64,000 nucleotides of DNA from Carposina sasakii. Its lineage: Eukaryota > Arthropoda > Insecta > Lepidoptera > Carposinidae. Made by a program: the position numbers and the translations under genes. The notes beneath the pieces are model-generated. The model was not told the origin of the DNA. It saw only the letters and a program-made list of their open reading frames with translations, and did not search any database. The DNA is taken from contig CP053163.1 of NCBI GenBank assembly GCA_014607495.2, positions 9,404,716 to 9,468,715 of the forward strand, in the 5' to 3' direction. Below are positions 30,489 to 41,924 of the stretch, in pieces. Each line of letters begins with the position of its first letter. Position 1 is the first letter of the stretch.

Positions 30489-30806
30489 CTAGTGGACGCC
30501 CGCGACTCCGTCCGCGTGGACTACAGAAAAAACAAAATGTCGAAATTATCCGGGATGAAAACATTTTTCCGGGGTAAAAAGTAGCCTATGTGTTAAGTGG
30601 GACCTGTCACAATATAATAGTGAAAACTGCATCGAAATCGGTTCAACCATTTCTGAGATTAGCGTGCACAAACGCACAGACAAACAGACAAAGACAATTT
30701 CAAAAATCATTGTTTTGGGTACTATTGCGTTGATAAAGGTCTCCTATAATATTTTTTCTCATATATCTTCCATGTACAGACTGCGACCCGTTACATTTTT
30801 ATTATT
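30489..30806 (-). mobile_element. Helitron-like non-autonomous element, same subfamily as 9255
   Basis: On the minus strand it ends with the GGACG...CGTCC hairpin, ACTAG, then T. It matches 9255-9572 along its whole length, including 'gcgttgataaaggtctcctata' and the far end 'ttacatttttattat'. No coding frame. Confidence 0.6.
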
Positions 30807-31256
30807 CTATAGGTACAATACCTAATCATGAGATTTCATCAGGTTTTTTGTACAACCTTGTTTCTCTAAGCACTTCCAGTTAAAAACACTGCAATAAGCA
30901 ATTTTCCTCCCAAAATTTGTTGTGAAGGAAAATGCGCAGTAAAATTAGCGGAATGCGTCCCTCCCGAGCCTTCAAGGAGGGTTTTTATTAAAATACTTTC
31001 ACACCGCTCTACGGTGTAATGTTAGTATTTTCTATACTTATACGCGAATGTACTACTTTTGTCTCAAGTAAGTTTTAGTTTAGCTTTAGATTAAGTATAT
31101 ATGTTATGTACATACCTATGATGTATAGTTTTTAGATTATGAATCATTGATTTTAACTTCGATAACATTCAATTATTTAAAATAACTTATACACTGCAAA
31201 GTATATAGGTATACCATCCTTCACCTTAATGTCCTCATGGGTTAGTACTAACAATC
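30807..31256. other. Unassigned AT-rich sequence
   Basis: Nothing recognised. Confidence 0.4.
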
Positions 31257-31515
31257 ATCATCAGCCTATTGCAGTCCACTGCTGGACGTAGGCCTCCCCC
31301 AGGGCACGCCACAAGACTGCCATGGGGGGGTATTTGCCCATAGTCGCCACGCTGGGCAGGCAGGTTGGTGACTGCAGTTTGTATTTTGGACTATGTTGTC
31401 AACACGGGAGGCGCTGCTGCCCACCTCCCGGAGACCCTTAATCGCCTCGTACGATACCCACGGGCAGACATGGGGTGGTACGAATTCTACTCTGCCGGCA
31501 CCACGCGGCAAACTA
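31257..31515 (-). repeat. Rep-T copy, near full length, minus orientation
   Basis: Runs from 'tcatcagcctattgcagtcc' to 'tctgccggcaccacgcggc'. This is the cleanest full copy together with 6930-7201, in opposite orientation. Confidence 0.75.
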
Positions 31516-32282
31516 ACAATATGAGCATTTATCTTTAAATTTATTCTTGACATATAAACCAATTGCCATAAACTTAGCAAGATTATTTCCACCATAAAAT
31601 TCCCAAATAAAATTTTAATTATAATTATTATTAACTTAAAATGTAACATTATTTTATATTCATACTTTTATGTATCTAGTTTAAAACAAAATAATGTAAC
31701 CTTTTATTGTAAAATAGAAAACAAAAAAAATCTGACCATTACCGCATTTGAAAATAATATGATATAAAAATAATAAAAAAAAATTATATCCAGGAAAAAA
31801 TTTAAAAAATGGCGCTCAATGGTTAGCACACATAATTATTTAGCTCAATTATTATAATATAGTGCATTGTAATATCACGATAGAATTATTTAAATTCTTC
31901 ATGACGAATAACAAGTCTGCTGGTAATTTCATTTTAAATGTACCGGTCATTTTGAGCTGAACTTTTAGCTTCAAAGCGATGATGCTTTGAAGTCATCAAA
32001 TAGTACCATGAATGGAACTTAATTAAATTAAACTCGATTGAACTGAAACACTGAATTAAACACGCCATCAGTACTAAATTACAGTTTAATTAATCTATAC
32101 CAACATATTAATGCCGTACATATTTATACATTATTTGCTAAGTATTTAGGTATTAATGTCAGTATATGTATTTAGGTGTCCATGTCAATATGTGTTAGGA
32201 GGAAAATTATAAAAATAGACCACCAATAAACAGTTATCCACAATTTGAGACTCGAAATCACATTATGCATTTTTTTTTCACA
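31516..32282. other. Unassigned AT-rich sequence
   Basis: Near 32213-32265 a short block ('atccacaatttgagactcgaaatcac') resembles the interior of the MITE at 9680. Otherwise nothing. Confidence 0.4.
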
Positions 32283-32502
32283 CACTACACAACACATTAA
32301 CCTAGTCCCACATTAAGATCCCTAAGGTCTTGTGTCGTGGGTACTAAGCAACGGTATATAAATACATAGATAAGTATAGAAACATCCATGACTCGGAAAC
32401 AGACATCAATATTCATCATATCAATGTTTGCACCTACCGGGATTCGAACCCAGGACCTATGGCGTCGCAGGCAGGGTCACTACCTACTAGACCAAGCGGC
32501 CG
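32283..32502 (-). mobile_element. SINE-C copy, minus orientation
   Basis: On the minus strand: tRNA-like head from 'cggccgcttggtctagtagg', box B GGGTTCGAATCCCGG, then 'gtgcaaacattgata', 'gagtcatgga' and the CCTTAGGGATCTTAATGTGG body. Non-coding, derived from a tRNA promoter. Confidence 0.7.
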
Positions 32503-32640
32503 ACATTTTCCAAGAAAGTGTGAATGTTATTATTATTTTTTTTTCCATACATAAAACTGTTGATTATACGTAACGGCTTTTTCAATAAACGGGCATATAC
32601 GAGTATTCCTTAGTTTTTAGGTACTTTACATACATATAAA

Positions 32641-32826
32641 AATACATACATAATCATGCCTTTATCCCTTACGGGGTAGGCAGAGCACCAAGGGCCGATA
32701 GAACCACATGGTGCCACTTCTGACCAATTTTGAGGGTATAGTTAAGATGTACAAGTTCGGTTAGTAGTGACAGGTGGTCAGCCCATCGCCTACAAAACAA
32801 CAAGACCCTCTTGCCCCTCTACTGAC
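32641..32826 (-). repeat. Rep-E copy, short form
   Basis: Contains 'cctttatcccttacggggta', 'accgaact' complements and 'aagaccctcttgcccctcta'. Shares its core with 11301, 43147 and 60779. Confidence 0.65.
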
Positions 32827-33240
32827 TAATCATTTTATGATTTTAATATAAGATACACTTTTAAAGTTTGAGAAAAGCTATTTATTTATAACAATTACTA
32901 ATGGTGGCCCGCGAGGACCAGTAAAATTGGATGAGGAAATGAAGCATGAAGTGTGACCCAAGTAAATAAACTTACCTACTTTAACATTTTAATATAACTT
33001 TCACACGACTCTTCTCAGAACGTACGATTGTTATTTGATCAAAATGCGGTAGTCATAAAATTTGTTATCCGGTTAAATCGTGGCTGTTTCCTTATCAAAA
33101 TCTTGGCACGAATGTGTGTTTGTGTTGGCAGCCCCGAGCTGTCGCAGACAGTAAATAAGTGTCTAGTGTGACCTTAAAGTACATCCAAATTATTGACCTT
33201 AATTTACTAAAAAGATTTCACATGAGTGGACTATTGAAAA
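32827..33240. other. Unassigned AT-rich sequence
   Basis: Nothing recognised. Confidence 0.4.
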
Positions 33241-33450
33241 ATGTACGATTGGCGCAGTTGGTAGTGACCCCGCCTGCCATAGGTCCTGGGTTCGATTCCC
33301 GGTGGGTACAAACATTGATGAGTTTCTGAGTCATGGATAATTCTATAATTATCTATGTATTTAAACACCGTGGCTTAGTACCTGCGATACAAGACCTTAG
33401 GGATCTTAGTGCGGGGCTAGGTTAATGTATTGTAAAACTTGTAAAGTATG
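33241..33450 (+). mobile_element. SINE-C copy, best head
   Basis: Box A TGGCGCAGTTGG (33250-33261) and box B GGTTCGATTCC (33289-33299) are well kept. The body reads 'gtgggtacaaacattgatg', 'aagaccttagggatcttag', 'ggggctaggttaatgt'. BEL/Pao 2 is inserted just after its 3' end. Confidence 0.7.
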
Positions 33451-33455
33451 CGAAT

Positions 33456-33664
33456 TGTCGATGATAATGTGACATAAATAAAAAGATTTAGGTATTTTCA
33501 GGAACTGAAGATTTAATTTGGACAACGTTACAATGAGTAGTTTAAAATATTAGAATTAGGTGTACGTGCGAACGTGATACGTTATGGATTTGCTGTGTCG
33601 TCGTGGCGAGCGCGCAGGCATCGGGTTAGCCTCGTCTCCCGCACCTCAGCTGTGGTCGTAGACA
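33456..33664 (-). repeat. 3' LTR of BEL/Pao 2
   Basis: Identical to 40223-40431 as read. On the minus strand it begins TGTCTACGACC and contains the polyprotein stop codon at complement 33646-33648. Confidence 0.95.
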
Positions 33665-36600
33665 TCCTGGGGGCCGTTGGAAGATGCAGATGCTCCTGCA
33701 GGAACAGCTGGAGCTGAAGTTTCTTCCAATGCTTCATCGTCCATCGGAAGCGGACACACCTTGTTAAGGGCTCGGCGTTCTATGCCTCTATAAGTCCGGA
33801 AATCCGCAACGCGAGAAACACCATCCTTGCCAGTGTATAATTGAAGAACTCTGCCCAGTCTCCATTTCATTGGAGGGAGATTATCTTCCTTGAATACAAC
33901 CATTGAACCTGTTTTAAGTTCCTTGTATGGAGAGCGCCATTTTGTTCTCTTTTGGAGTTCGGATAGATACTCTCGGTGCCACCTTTTCCAAAAATGTTCT
34001 CGTAAGGTTTCAATCAGCTGATACCTCGTCCTTATCTTTCTCTCATCTGTAGCCGGAGGAGATGGTAGTGACGTCAAGGGTCTTCCGATCAGGAAATGGC
34101 CTGGAGTGAGAGGAGAAAGGTCTTGTGGGTCAGATGATAATGGAGTTAGGGGCCGGGAGTTGAGGACTGCTTCAATTTGAGTAAAAAGAGTGCTCAACTC
34201 CTCGTACACCAAGTTAGCATTACCTACAACGCGCTTTAAGAAATGTTTTGACATACGAATATTTCCTTCCCATATACCTCCGAACGTAGGTGAATATGGG
34301 GGAATAAAGTGGAACTTTATGCCTTCATTAGCCGTGAATTCATAAATTGTATTATAACTAGATTGCAACATTCTATATAACTCGTTGTTTGCTCCAACAA
34401 AATTAGTAGCATTATCGCAATAGATTTGATCAGGTTTTCCCCTGCGCGAAATGAATCGACGAAGGCAGGAAATAAAAGCATCTGAGCTTAAATCACTAAC
34501 TATTTCTAAATGTATGGCTTTTGTGCAAAAACAAATGAATAAACAAAGGTAACATTTTGAAATTCGGTTACCACGTCCTTTTTTACTAGAAATTAAGAAT
34601 GGGCCAGCAAAATCAGTGCCACTGATTTGAAACGGATAGTTCCGTGTAACCCTGCTAGATGGCAGGTGGCCCATCAACGGCTCCATAGTTTTGCCTCGAA
34701 ATCGTGAACAGACAACACATTGGCGAACTACTTTACGAGCCAAGATCCTCCCCCCAAGAGGCCAAAACTGTTCCCTAAAGGACGATAGGAGCAGTTGAGG
34801 GCCAGCGTGCAGCAGTCGTAGGTGTTCGGCTCGCATAAGCATCTTTGTGAAGTGATGTTTACCCTCCAGCAGTAAGGGATGCTTCTTAGAGAAGTCAAAG
34901 TCTGTGTTCTTGAGCCGACCACCTACCCTGAGCATGCCGTTGGCGTCGATAAAAAGTGAGAGCTGTAACAAGTTAGATGAGGTAAGATATTTTTTATTGT
35001 TAAGTGTATCTATTTCTTTTGAAAAGCACTCCAACTGAGCGCACTTTACAAGGTAAGTAAGAGAGTTTTCAAGTTCATCGTGACTTAAGGGTCCACTAAT
35101 TTTAGTTATTTTATTTTTGCAATTATTTATGAATCTAAAGACATATGCTATAATTCGTTTCAATTTTAATGAACTTGAATACTGCTCAAAATTAATGAAA
35201 TTATTATTTTCAGGAGAAACATGAGTATTAAGCGATTTTAGTTCGGGTAAATTTGTTTGTGTACTGGGAATCAAAGGCCATTTCGACTCATTATTCTTTA
35301 AGAAATGAGGGCCCTTCCACCACAAGGAAGAATTTACGAGACTACTAGGCACGACTCCTCGTGAAGCCATATCGGCAGGGTTGTCATTGGTTGGCACATG
35401 CCTCCATGAATCACAAGAAGTTAATTCACGAATCTCAATAATGCGGTTGCAAACAAAAGTCTTAAGTACCTTAGGTTGTGTTTTTATCCAACCTAAAGCG
35501 ATAGTGGAATCAGACCAAAAAACTTTCCTGTGAACAGCGTTCCTCAACGCTTCGCATATCTTATGAGCGAGCCTAGCACCCAACAAAGCCGCGCATAATT
35601 CAAGACGCGGTATAGTAAGGGTTTTAAGAGGAGCTACACGAGTTTTAGAACAAAGTAATTGAACGGTAACATGATCGGAGCTATCCATTGTGCGCATGTA
35701 CACGCACGCGGCATACGCATCCTGCGATGCGTCCACAAAGGTGTGTAGCTCGCGATTAACCGAGGTCGGGCACAAGACGTGTCTTGGCACTGAAACTGAA
35801 AGTAAAGCATCAAGGTCATGGACGTGCCTACTCCAAATCTTATTTATGTCATTGGGTACAGGTTCATCCCATGTCAGTTTCAATTGCCACAATTTTTGCA
35901 GCAAAATTTTAAGAGTAATTGTGCAAGCACTGATGAGTCCCAGAGGATCAAAAATTTTACTGGTGTTGGATAGAATTGACCTTTTAGTTACCTTTTCTGA
36001 TGATTTATCTAGATTTATTGAAAAGGTAAGAGTGTCAGTATTAGGCGCCCATTGGACTCCTAGAACGCTACATTGTTTATTTAAGTCAAGTAGATCAGAC
36101 GTTGATTTTTGTATCGCCTGTGGGCAGTTAGTCCTGAATTTATGTAGAGGAAAACATGCAGAATCAAGAACTTCTGTGACCTTTTTATGTATATGTGCAA
36201 CATCTTCCACACAGTCTGCTCCAGTCAGCATATCGTCCATGTAAAAATCGTTTTTAATTACTTCAGATATGACTGGATCAGAATATTCAAGTGCTAACTG
36301 GCGCAAACAGCGTGTACTTAGGTAGGGACTTGAGGCGAATCCATAGGTTACGGTGTTCAATTGTAGAACTTGGAGAGGTTGGTTTTTGTCCTTTCTCCAA
36401 AGAATTAATTGAAAGTGCCTCTGTGACTCATCAATTAGGATTTGACGATACATTTTTTGTATGTCACCGGTGATTACATAGTTGTGTTCTCGAAAACGAA
36501 TCAGAATATTAAATAATTCATCCTGAACCACTGGACCAATATGTTGAATATCATTAAGCGATTTACGATTTGAAGATGGAGAAGAGGCATTGAAAACAAC

Positions 36601-38937
36601 TCGTAACTTAGTAGTTTCGCTACTTTCCCGCATAACGGCGTGATGAGGTAGGTAATAACCGAATTTGGGCTTATTAATTTTTGACAAATGACCTAGGCTT
36701 TCATACTCATCAATGAATTTACAATATTGACTTTTTATTTCAGGATTTTTATCTAATCTTCTTTCTAAGCTATAAAACTGTTTAGCGGCTAGGTGATAAG
36801 AATCACCCAGAGACTTTTCAGGATTTTCCTTGAATGGTATCTGAACACAAAATTTACCATTTTCAAGACGCCTAGTATGCTTAAGGAAATGCTCTTCGCA
36901 GAACTCATCGTCGGGAGAAGCGAAACTTTTGGCAGTAGACACTTCTTCAAGAGTCCAAAATTTAGTTAGAATTTCACTGATTTCCTTACTGAAATTACAA
37001 TGAATTATAGGAATTGTGGTTGGAATTGCATTTTTACGAATAATGCTTAAGGGACCTACTACAATCCAGCCAAGCTTCGTGAGCTGAAGAATAGGCATAT
37101 TAGGACCTAAGTTCAATTTATCAGCACACAAGATATCAAAGAATATTTCCGCCCCCAGCAATAAATCAACGCATGAAGGTTGAGAAAATTGTGGATCAGC
37201 TAATTTTAAGTTTTTAGGAATACTTAACTGGGAAACATCTACTGTGACGTTAGGAAGCTGCCCTGTAATCTGCGGCACAATTAGGCAATTAATATTTGAA
37301 TAAAAACTCTCCGTTAATGAGGAAATGGACACGTGGCAGATATCTGAAATAGGCAGTTGTACATTGTTAATGCCCGATATCATAAAGCTACCAGAACTAT
37401 GATTAACTGCACCTATTTTACTATTAAGGTCCTTTGTCATGAAGCAGGACTGACTGCCAGCATCCAGCAACGCACGAGCAAGGTAAGTTTTATTTGTAAC
37501 AGGATTGGTAACCTTGACTAAAGCGGTACCGAGAAGAACTTGCTGAGAAACACGATTATCTGAGGAATTTAAAACCACAGAACCGATATCTACAGAATTT
37601 AAAGCAATGGATCCTGCTGACTGTACAGGCATAGATACAGGGATGGAATTTTCACGAATTGGTTTGTGCAAAATCGTATTATGTTTCTGTTTACATAATC
37701 GACATGAACCTAGACGGCATGATGACACATCATGACCCCTTCTCAAACAGTTGGAACAAAGGTTTAATCTAGAAATTTCTGTCCACTTTTTATCAAAGGG
37801 AAAAGATTTGAAGGTTTCGCAATCAATTATTCTATGGCCTTGATTGCACAATGGGCAGGACGATGACACAGTAGGTTTAGATGACTCAGAAACGTGAAAA
37901 CTTTTTGTATAATTCTTAGTAAATGAATTTTTATGATCATTTTTGTTAACAGATGATTGATTTTTATATTCTGATTTCTCGTTTCTGTTCATCTGCATGG
38001 TCTCAAGAATATCAGCCCTATTACGAAGAAATGAAATAAAGCTTGATAATGAAGGCGAGTCCGGAAGATAGTTCCTATGTTCTTCCCATTTGGTGCTCGT
38101 TACTGGATCTAATTTTGTTGACACCATGTAAATTATCAAAATATCCCATTTGTCAACGGGTTGACCAAGCGTGCTTAAGGCGCGGAGATTTTTCGTAACA
38201 ACATCGATCAAATAACGAATGCACTTGTACGATTCTTTGGTAATAGGATCGATCTTAAAGAGTGCCTTGAGATGATTGTTAATTAACATTTTTTTATTAT
38301 CATATCTCTCGCATAATAAATCCCATGCAACTTGGTAGTTATTAGATGTAAACTCAATAGCTTTAATAACTAAGGCTGCGCTTCCATTCAAAGAGGAGCG
38401 TAAATAATGGAATTTGTTAATATTAGGTACGGCCTCATTATCATGTATCAAAGACTCAAAAGTATCTTTAAATTCTAACCAGGAAAAATAGTTTCCGTCA
38501 AAAACCGGCAATTTAATGACAGGTAATTTAATGTTAAAACTCCCCGAGGTGGAGCCACCAGAATCATCGTTAAATGTTTTGTTTACTCCTTTAGCAATAT
38601 TGTATGGATGCGAATTTATTAACACCTTAGCTGCCGCTATGCTAGAGTAAAACCGGGGCTCAGTTGTTTCTCTTTCCTTTAATTGGTCAATGTCGGGTAA
38701 TAATATTTCGATTCTGGATTGACATTTATCATAATCTTCGAACAACGCTTCCAATTTTTCCAAACGCACGTTCAATTCATGGATTTGAGATTCGGAAATT
38801 TTATCTATATTAATCTTTTGTAGTTGTGTAACAAAATTTAAAAAGTTCGTCAACCGACCTTTGATAGAAGTGCGTTGAGCGATTAACTCTTTAGCTTCCC
38901 TGGAAGCGTCCTCCGGTTTCGATTCAGGGTTAGACAT
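33646..38937 (-). CDS. BEL/Pao Gag-Pol polyprotein, 1763 aa
   Basis: Single intact minus-strand frame starting at the ATG at complement 38935-38937. In order: N-terminal helical region; DUF1759-type gag (from about residue 135, KLPVIKLPVF); zinc knuckle CSNCLRRGHDVSSC followed by CRLCKQKHN; aspartic protease LLDAGSQ with D492; reverse transcriptase with ITGDIQKMYRQI and YMDD at 899-902; RNase H (FVDASQDAYAA, IPRLELCAALL, WSDST); integrase zinc site with HLRLLH and CVVC; integrase core D1442, D1508 and E1557 (GGIWE, 48 residues from the second D, as in element 1); DUF5641-like end. All catalytic residues seem present. YMDD replaces the YVDD of element 1. The last six codons (DVYDHS) run into the 3' LTR. 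It makes the proteins that copy and insert the element. Confidence 0.95.
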   Translation of the reverse strand: MSNPESKPEDASREAKELIAQRTSIKGRLTNFLNFVTQLQKINIDKISESQIHELNVRLEKLEALFEDYDKCQSRIEILLPDIDQLKERETTEPRFYSSIAAAKVLINSHPYNIAKGVNKTFNDDSGGSTSGSFNIKLPVIKLPVFDGNYFSWLEFKDTFESLIHDNEAVPNINKFHYLRSSLNGSAALVIKAIEFTSNNYQVAWDLLCERYDNKKMLINNHLKALFKIDPITKESYKCIRYLIDVVTKNLRALSTLGQPVDKWDILIIYMVSTKLDPVTSTKWEEHRNYLPDSPSLSSFISFLRNRADILETMQMNRNEKSEYKNQSSVNKNDHKNSFTKNYTKSFHVSESSKPTVSSSCPLCNQGHRIIDCETFKSFPFDKKWTEISRLNLCSNCLRRGHDVSSCRLGSCRLCKQKHNTILHKPIRENSIPVSMPVQSAGSIALNSVDIGSVVLNSSDNRVSQQVLLGTALVKVTNPVTNKTYLARALLDAGSQSCFMTKDLNSKIGAVNHSSGSFMISGINNVQLPISDICHVSISSLTESFYSNINCLIVPQITGQLPNVTVDVSQLSIPKNLKLADPQFSQPSCVDLLLGAEIFFDILCADKLNLGPNMPILQLTKLGWIVVGPLSIIRKNAIPTTIPIIHCNFSKEISEILTKFWTLEEVSTAKSFASPDDEFCEEHFLKHTRRLENGKFCVQIPFKENPEKSLGDSYHLAAKQFYSLERRLDKNPEIKSQYCKFIDEYESLGHLSKINKPKFGYYLPHHAVMRESSETTKLRVVFNASSPSSNRKSLNDIQHIGPVVQDELFNILIRFREHNYVITGDIQKMYRQILIDESQRHFQLILWRKDKNQPLQVLQLNTVTYGFASSPYLSTRCLRQLALEYSDPVISEVIKNDFYMDDMLTGADCVEDVAHIHKKVTEVLDSACFPLHKFRTNCPQAIQKSTSDLLDLNKQCSVLGVQWAPNTDTLTFSINLDKSSEKVTKRSILSNTSKIFDPLGLISACTITLKILLQKLWQLKLTWDEPVPNDINKIWSRHVHDLDALLSVSVPRHVLCPTSVNRELHTFVDASQDAYAACVYMRTMDSSDHVTVQLLCSKTRVAPLKTLTIPRLELCAALLGARLAHKICEALRNAVHRKVFWSDSTIALGWIKTQPKVLKTFVCNRIIEIRELTSCDSWRHVPTNDNPADMASRGVVPSSLVNSSLWWKGPHFLKNNESKWPLIPSTQTNLPELKSLNTHVSPENNNFINFEQYSSSLKLKRIIAYVFRFINNCKNKITKISGPLSHDELENSLTYLVKCAQLECFSKEIDTLNNKKYLTSSNLLQLSLFIDANGMLRVGGRLKNTDFDFSKKHPLLLEGKHHFTKMLMRAEHLRLLHAGPQLLLSSFREQFWPLGGRILARKVVRQCVVCSRFRGKTMEPLMGHLPSSRVTRNYPFQISGTDFAGPFLISSKKGRGNRISKCYLCLFICFCTKAIHLEIVSDLSSDAFISCLRRFISRRGKPDQIYCDNATNFVGANNELYRMLQSSYNTIYEFTANEGIKFHFIPPYSPTFGGIWEGNIRMSKHFLKRVVGNANLVYEELSTLFTQIEAVLNSRPLTPLSSDPQDLSPLTPGHFLIGRPLTSLPSPPATDERKIRTRYQLIETLREHFWKRWHREYLSELQKRTKWRSPYKELKTGSMVVFKEDNLPPMKWRLGRVLQLYTGKDGVSRVADFRTYRGIERRALNKVCPLPMDDEALEETSAPAVPAGASASSNGPQDVYDHS

Positions 38938-40198
38938 TATAGGGGAAAATCAAATCAACTAAATTAATCTAATACAATAGGTATGTAAGTACTAGTTACT
39001 GATTGAAAATTAGGTAAGTACTAAGTTAGAGCAAATCAACAGGAAAGATAAAAATGTGCATCAAACCCAAACTTGTATCCTGTAGCTACCCAGGCGCAGT
39101 CCAAACGGCGCCGCGGCTACGCAGTAGTCTCGTTAGTACTCGTAGGTACGAACCAAAGCGTTGAAGGCATAAAGCGTGCGACGACGGTTGGCGCGGTGCG
39201 GCAAGCGGTATGATATGCAACTTTACAGCCGAGCAAGTAGGTGCGCTTACGCTTATTATGTGCTTATAATCAAATGTTCCAGAAGACCCTGGAATTGTTA
39301 GGAAAAAATGATCTTAGCAAACTCGCATTCAATTATTTATAAGTAGGCAGGTGTTCAAATAATAGGTGGGTAAGTAGGTACTTAAATAGCAAGTAAGTGC
39401 TATTCTATATAATAACAAGTATGAATCTATAGTTATAAGTTTAATTATGTTAATTAACTTTCTATGAATTCACAAATATCTTATCTAGTGGAAACGTAGG
39501 TAGTTATTTTCGAATACAAAAGGTACACAATAGACAAGTTCCGACTACTAGGTCCTTACGCATTCGAAACTATTTTACTGTTAGTTATCAAATGCAATAA
39601 GCAGGCAGTTAAGACAAATATAATACCTACCTACTAGCCGGTCAATAATATCTAGGTATACTTATAAGCTAACAATAGGAGGAATTTGGAGTCGATAATA
39701 TTACGATTTCATAAAAAATACGGTACTAATTTAAGAAACAATCGATGCTTAATGTACATACGCAGCAAAAATGTATAAATCTAATTTTAGCACGATCAAA
39801 AAATGAAGGGTAGATAAGTAACTAGGCGGTTACCCATTTAGTACATTACGTACCTAGTACTTATTCTATCTTAATTTACATATGTAATTGGTTAAGTTTA
39901 ATTATTTAAAACGCTCGATAATGGTAATATAATGTACCTAATCGTGCACTCGAAATGGCCAAAAGCAATAGTTACTTAGTGTACAATTCGTCGTAGCATC
40001 ACCTTTAGACACAAATGAAAGTAGGAATTGGTGAAGGAATGTGAAAAGAAAGGATAAAAGGCACTCATCTGATCATCCGATGTTGTTTGATCCTTAGCAG
40101 GTGAAGTAGTCACTCGTCGGTCAATTAAGGTCACTCCATCTACTGCATTCCTTTGTTGGATATTCCTCTTCGATAATGATTACTTTGCAAGTTTGAAG
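38938..40198 (-). other. Untranslated leader of BEL/Pao 2
   Basis: About 1.26 kb between primer site and Gag start, almost twice the leader of element 1. Mostly AT-rich, with a GC-richer patch at about 39085-39250. I see no reading frame or repeat in it. Confidence 0.6.
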
Positions 40199-40215
40199 TC
40201 CTGTCACGGTCGCCA
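40199..40215 (-). other. Primer binding site, tRNA-Arg type
   Basis: On the minus strand TGGCGACCGTGACAGGA lies 7 bases after the 5' LTR. The complement, TCCTGTCACGGTCG plus CCA, matches the 3' end of the insect tRNA-Arg(UCG) that I remember. Confidence 0.75.
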
Positions 40216-40222
40216 ATATTTA

Positions 40223-40431
40223 TGTCGATGATAATGTGACATAAATAAAAAGATTTAGGTATTTTCAGGAACTGAAGATTTAATTTGGACAACGTTACAA
40301 TGAGTAGTTTAAAATATTAGAATTAGGTGTACGTGCGAACGTGATACGTTATGGATTTGCTGTGTCGTCGTGGCGAGCGCGCAGGCATCGGGTTAGCCTC
40401 GTCTCCCGCACCTCAGCTGTGGTCGTAGACA
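40223..40431 (-). repeat. 5' LTR of BEL/Pao 2
   Basis: Identical to 33456-33664. It carries a GC-rich block ('gtggcgagcgcgcaggcatcg' on the plus strand) against an AT-rich remainder. Confidence 0.95.
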
Positions 40432-40436
40432 CGAAT

Positions 40437-41924
40437 ATTATTATTGTTTTTTTTTTTATAGCATATACTGTGTCCCACTGCTGGGCAAAACAGTAACATC
40501 GAATTCTATCAAAATTCACAAATTATTTTGATGTTTGCAAGTTTGATAGAAAGTTAATTTTTGAAAGCTTATGTAGCCTAAAATTTTATTTTATACATTA
40601 GTGGGTTGGTTCCCGTTTGCATAACTGATATATATGATTAATTATATTCATAAGTATACATGGTTTACAAGCAATAACGCATACCCACGACTATAAAGTA
40701 GGTACACCATGTGTTATCTTTATCAAAAACAGCTTAGCCACTTAACGATTGAAGTTTCAGTGAAGTATGACTTGACAGTTTTCAAGTCATTTTGTAAATG
40801 GGGTCAACATGATTGTAGGTTTTTTTGAGATTGTCATTAAAATAATGATTCGACGCTATCGCGGTATGGAAAGACTATCAAAGTATCCACGGCTTTAATC
40901 CGTTAACAATGTGGTGGGCTCGTTTGGTATATTTGTATTGTGCTGGCCTTTTAATGTTCCTAGGTTCAGATTGGGGCTTGGCATATGGTTGTCATGTACC
41001 TTAACATTATTTTATTTACTTTATATGTATTAAACTGTGTCTTAACTAAACTGGACATAAAATGTATATAACAAACATTCGAATGTATATAATTTATATA
41101 TTTTAATTAATATCACCATTTTAATTCGATTCATATTTTTCAAAGATTTAAGTTCTTCAAAATCTTACAATCGTACTTAATTTTTTTATTATTATTTATT
41201 TAATTACTTATTTTGAACTAGTAAATATAACGATGTCAAATATTTATCAGTAAAAAAAGATGATAATGATATTACACATAACAATAAAAATATTAATGAA
41301 TTAATTTTATAAAATATTCCTACCAAAAAAAAAACATTACAAATTTCGCATCAGCGAATTGGCCAATAAACTGCAGAAGCATCAATTTTCTTCCCCCAAA
41401 CTGAAATCAAGTTTAACAAGCCATTAACGAAAGTACCGCGCACTTCGAAATCCATTGCTCCCCTAGTTCGTAATCTAATCGACTTGTTGTGCTTTGTCCG
41501 AAGCAATGGTACGGCCATTAGTCTACTGTCGTTAGTGTCGGATTTTTCCCCCCTTTAGTGACGCGGCAATATGAGCAAAGACGGTGATTGGTTCATTTTC
41601 CTGATTTTCGCACATATTTTCATAATGCGTTTAATGGTTGGTTTTGTGTTTGTTAGATTGGTTTTGATGATTACGTTATGGTACTATTTTAAGGTGAAAT
41701 AATTCAACTATTTTTGTCTAAAAATCTAATGAAGCGGTCACGAAATAGATAGTTACTTTAGTCATATTTTATACAATTTTTGTTACCGATAAAATCCTAA
41801 ACGTAAAGATTTAGATAGAAATCATAGTAAGTATAATTTAACATGTTACTTTATACCTAGGCACAAAGTAAGTCTAAGTCTACTCTTACTCTAATATAAT
41901 TATTGTGTAATCATGTTGTGCAGC
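40437..41924. other. Unassigned AT-rich sequence
   Basis: No gene seen. The stretch at about 41345-41555 is less AT-rich and has no repeat character that I recognise; it could be conserved non-coding DNA, but only a comparison could show that. Confidence 0.35.

Larger units (their letters stand above)
33456..40431 (-). mobile_element. Complete BEL/Pao LTR retrotransposon 2
   Basis: A 6976-bp element on the minus strand with TG...CA LTRs at 40223-40431 (5') and 33456-33664 (3'). CGAAT target duplications lie at 33451-33455 and 40432-40436. The LTRs are identical over 209 bp as read, and the Gag-Pol frame is uninterrupted, so this is another very recent insertion. LTR sequence, primer site and protein all differ from element 1, so the two are separate families. 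Confidence 0.95.

Noticed and set aside
33456..40431. Envelope gene, which would make the BEL/Pao elements retrovirus-like
   Set aside because: No frame of useful length lies between the integrase C-terminus and the 3' LTR in either element.
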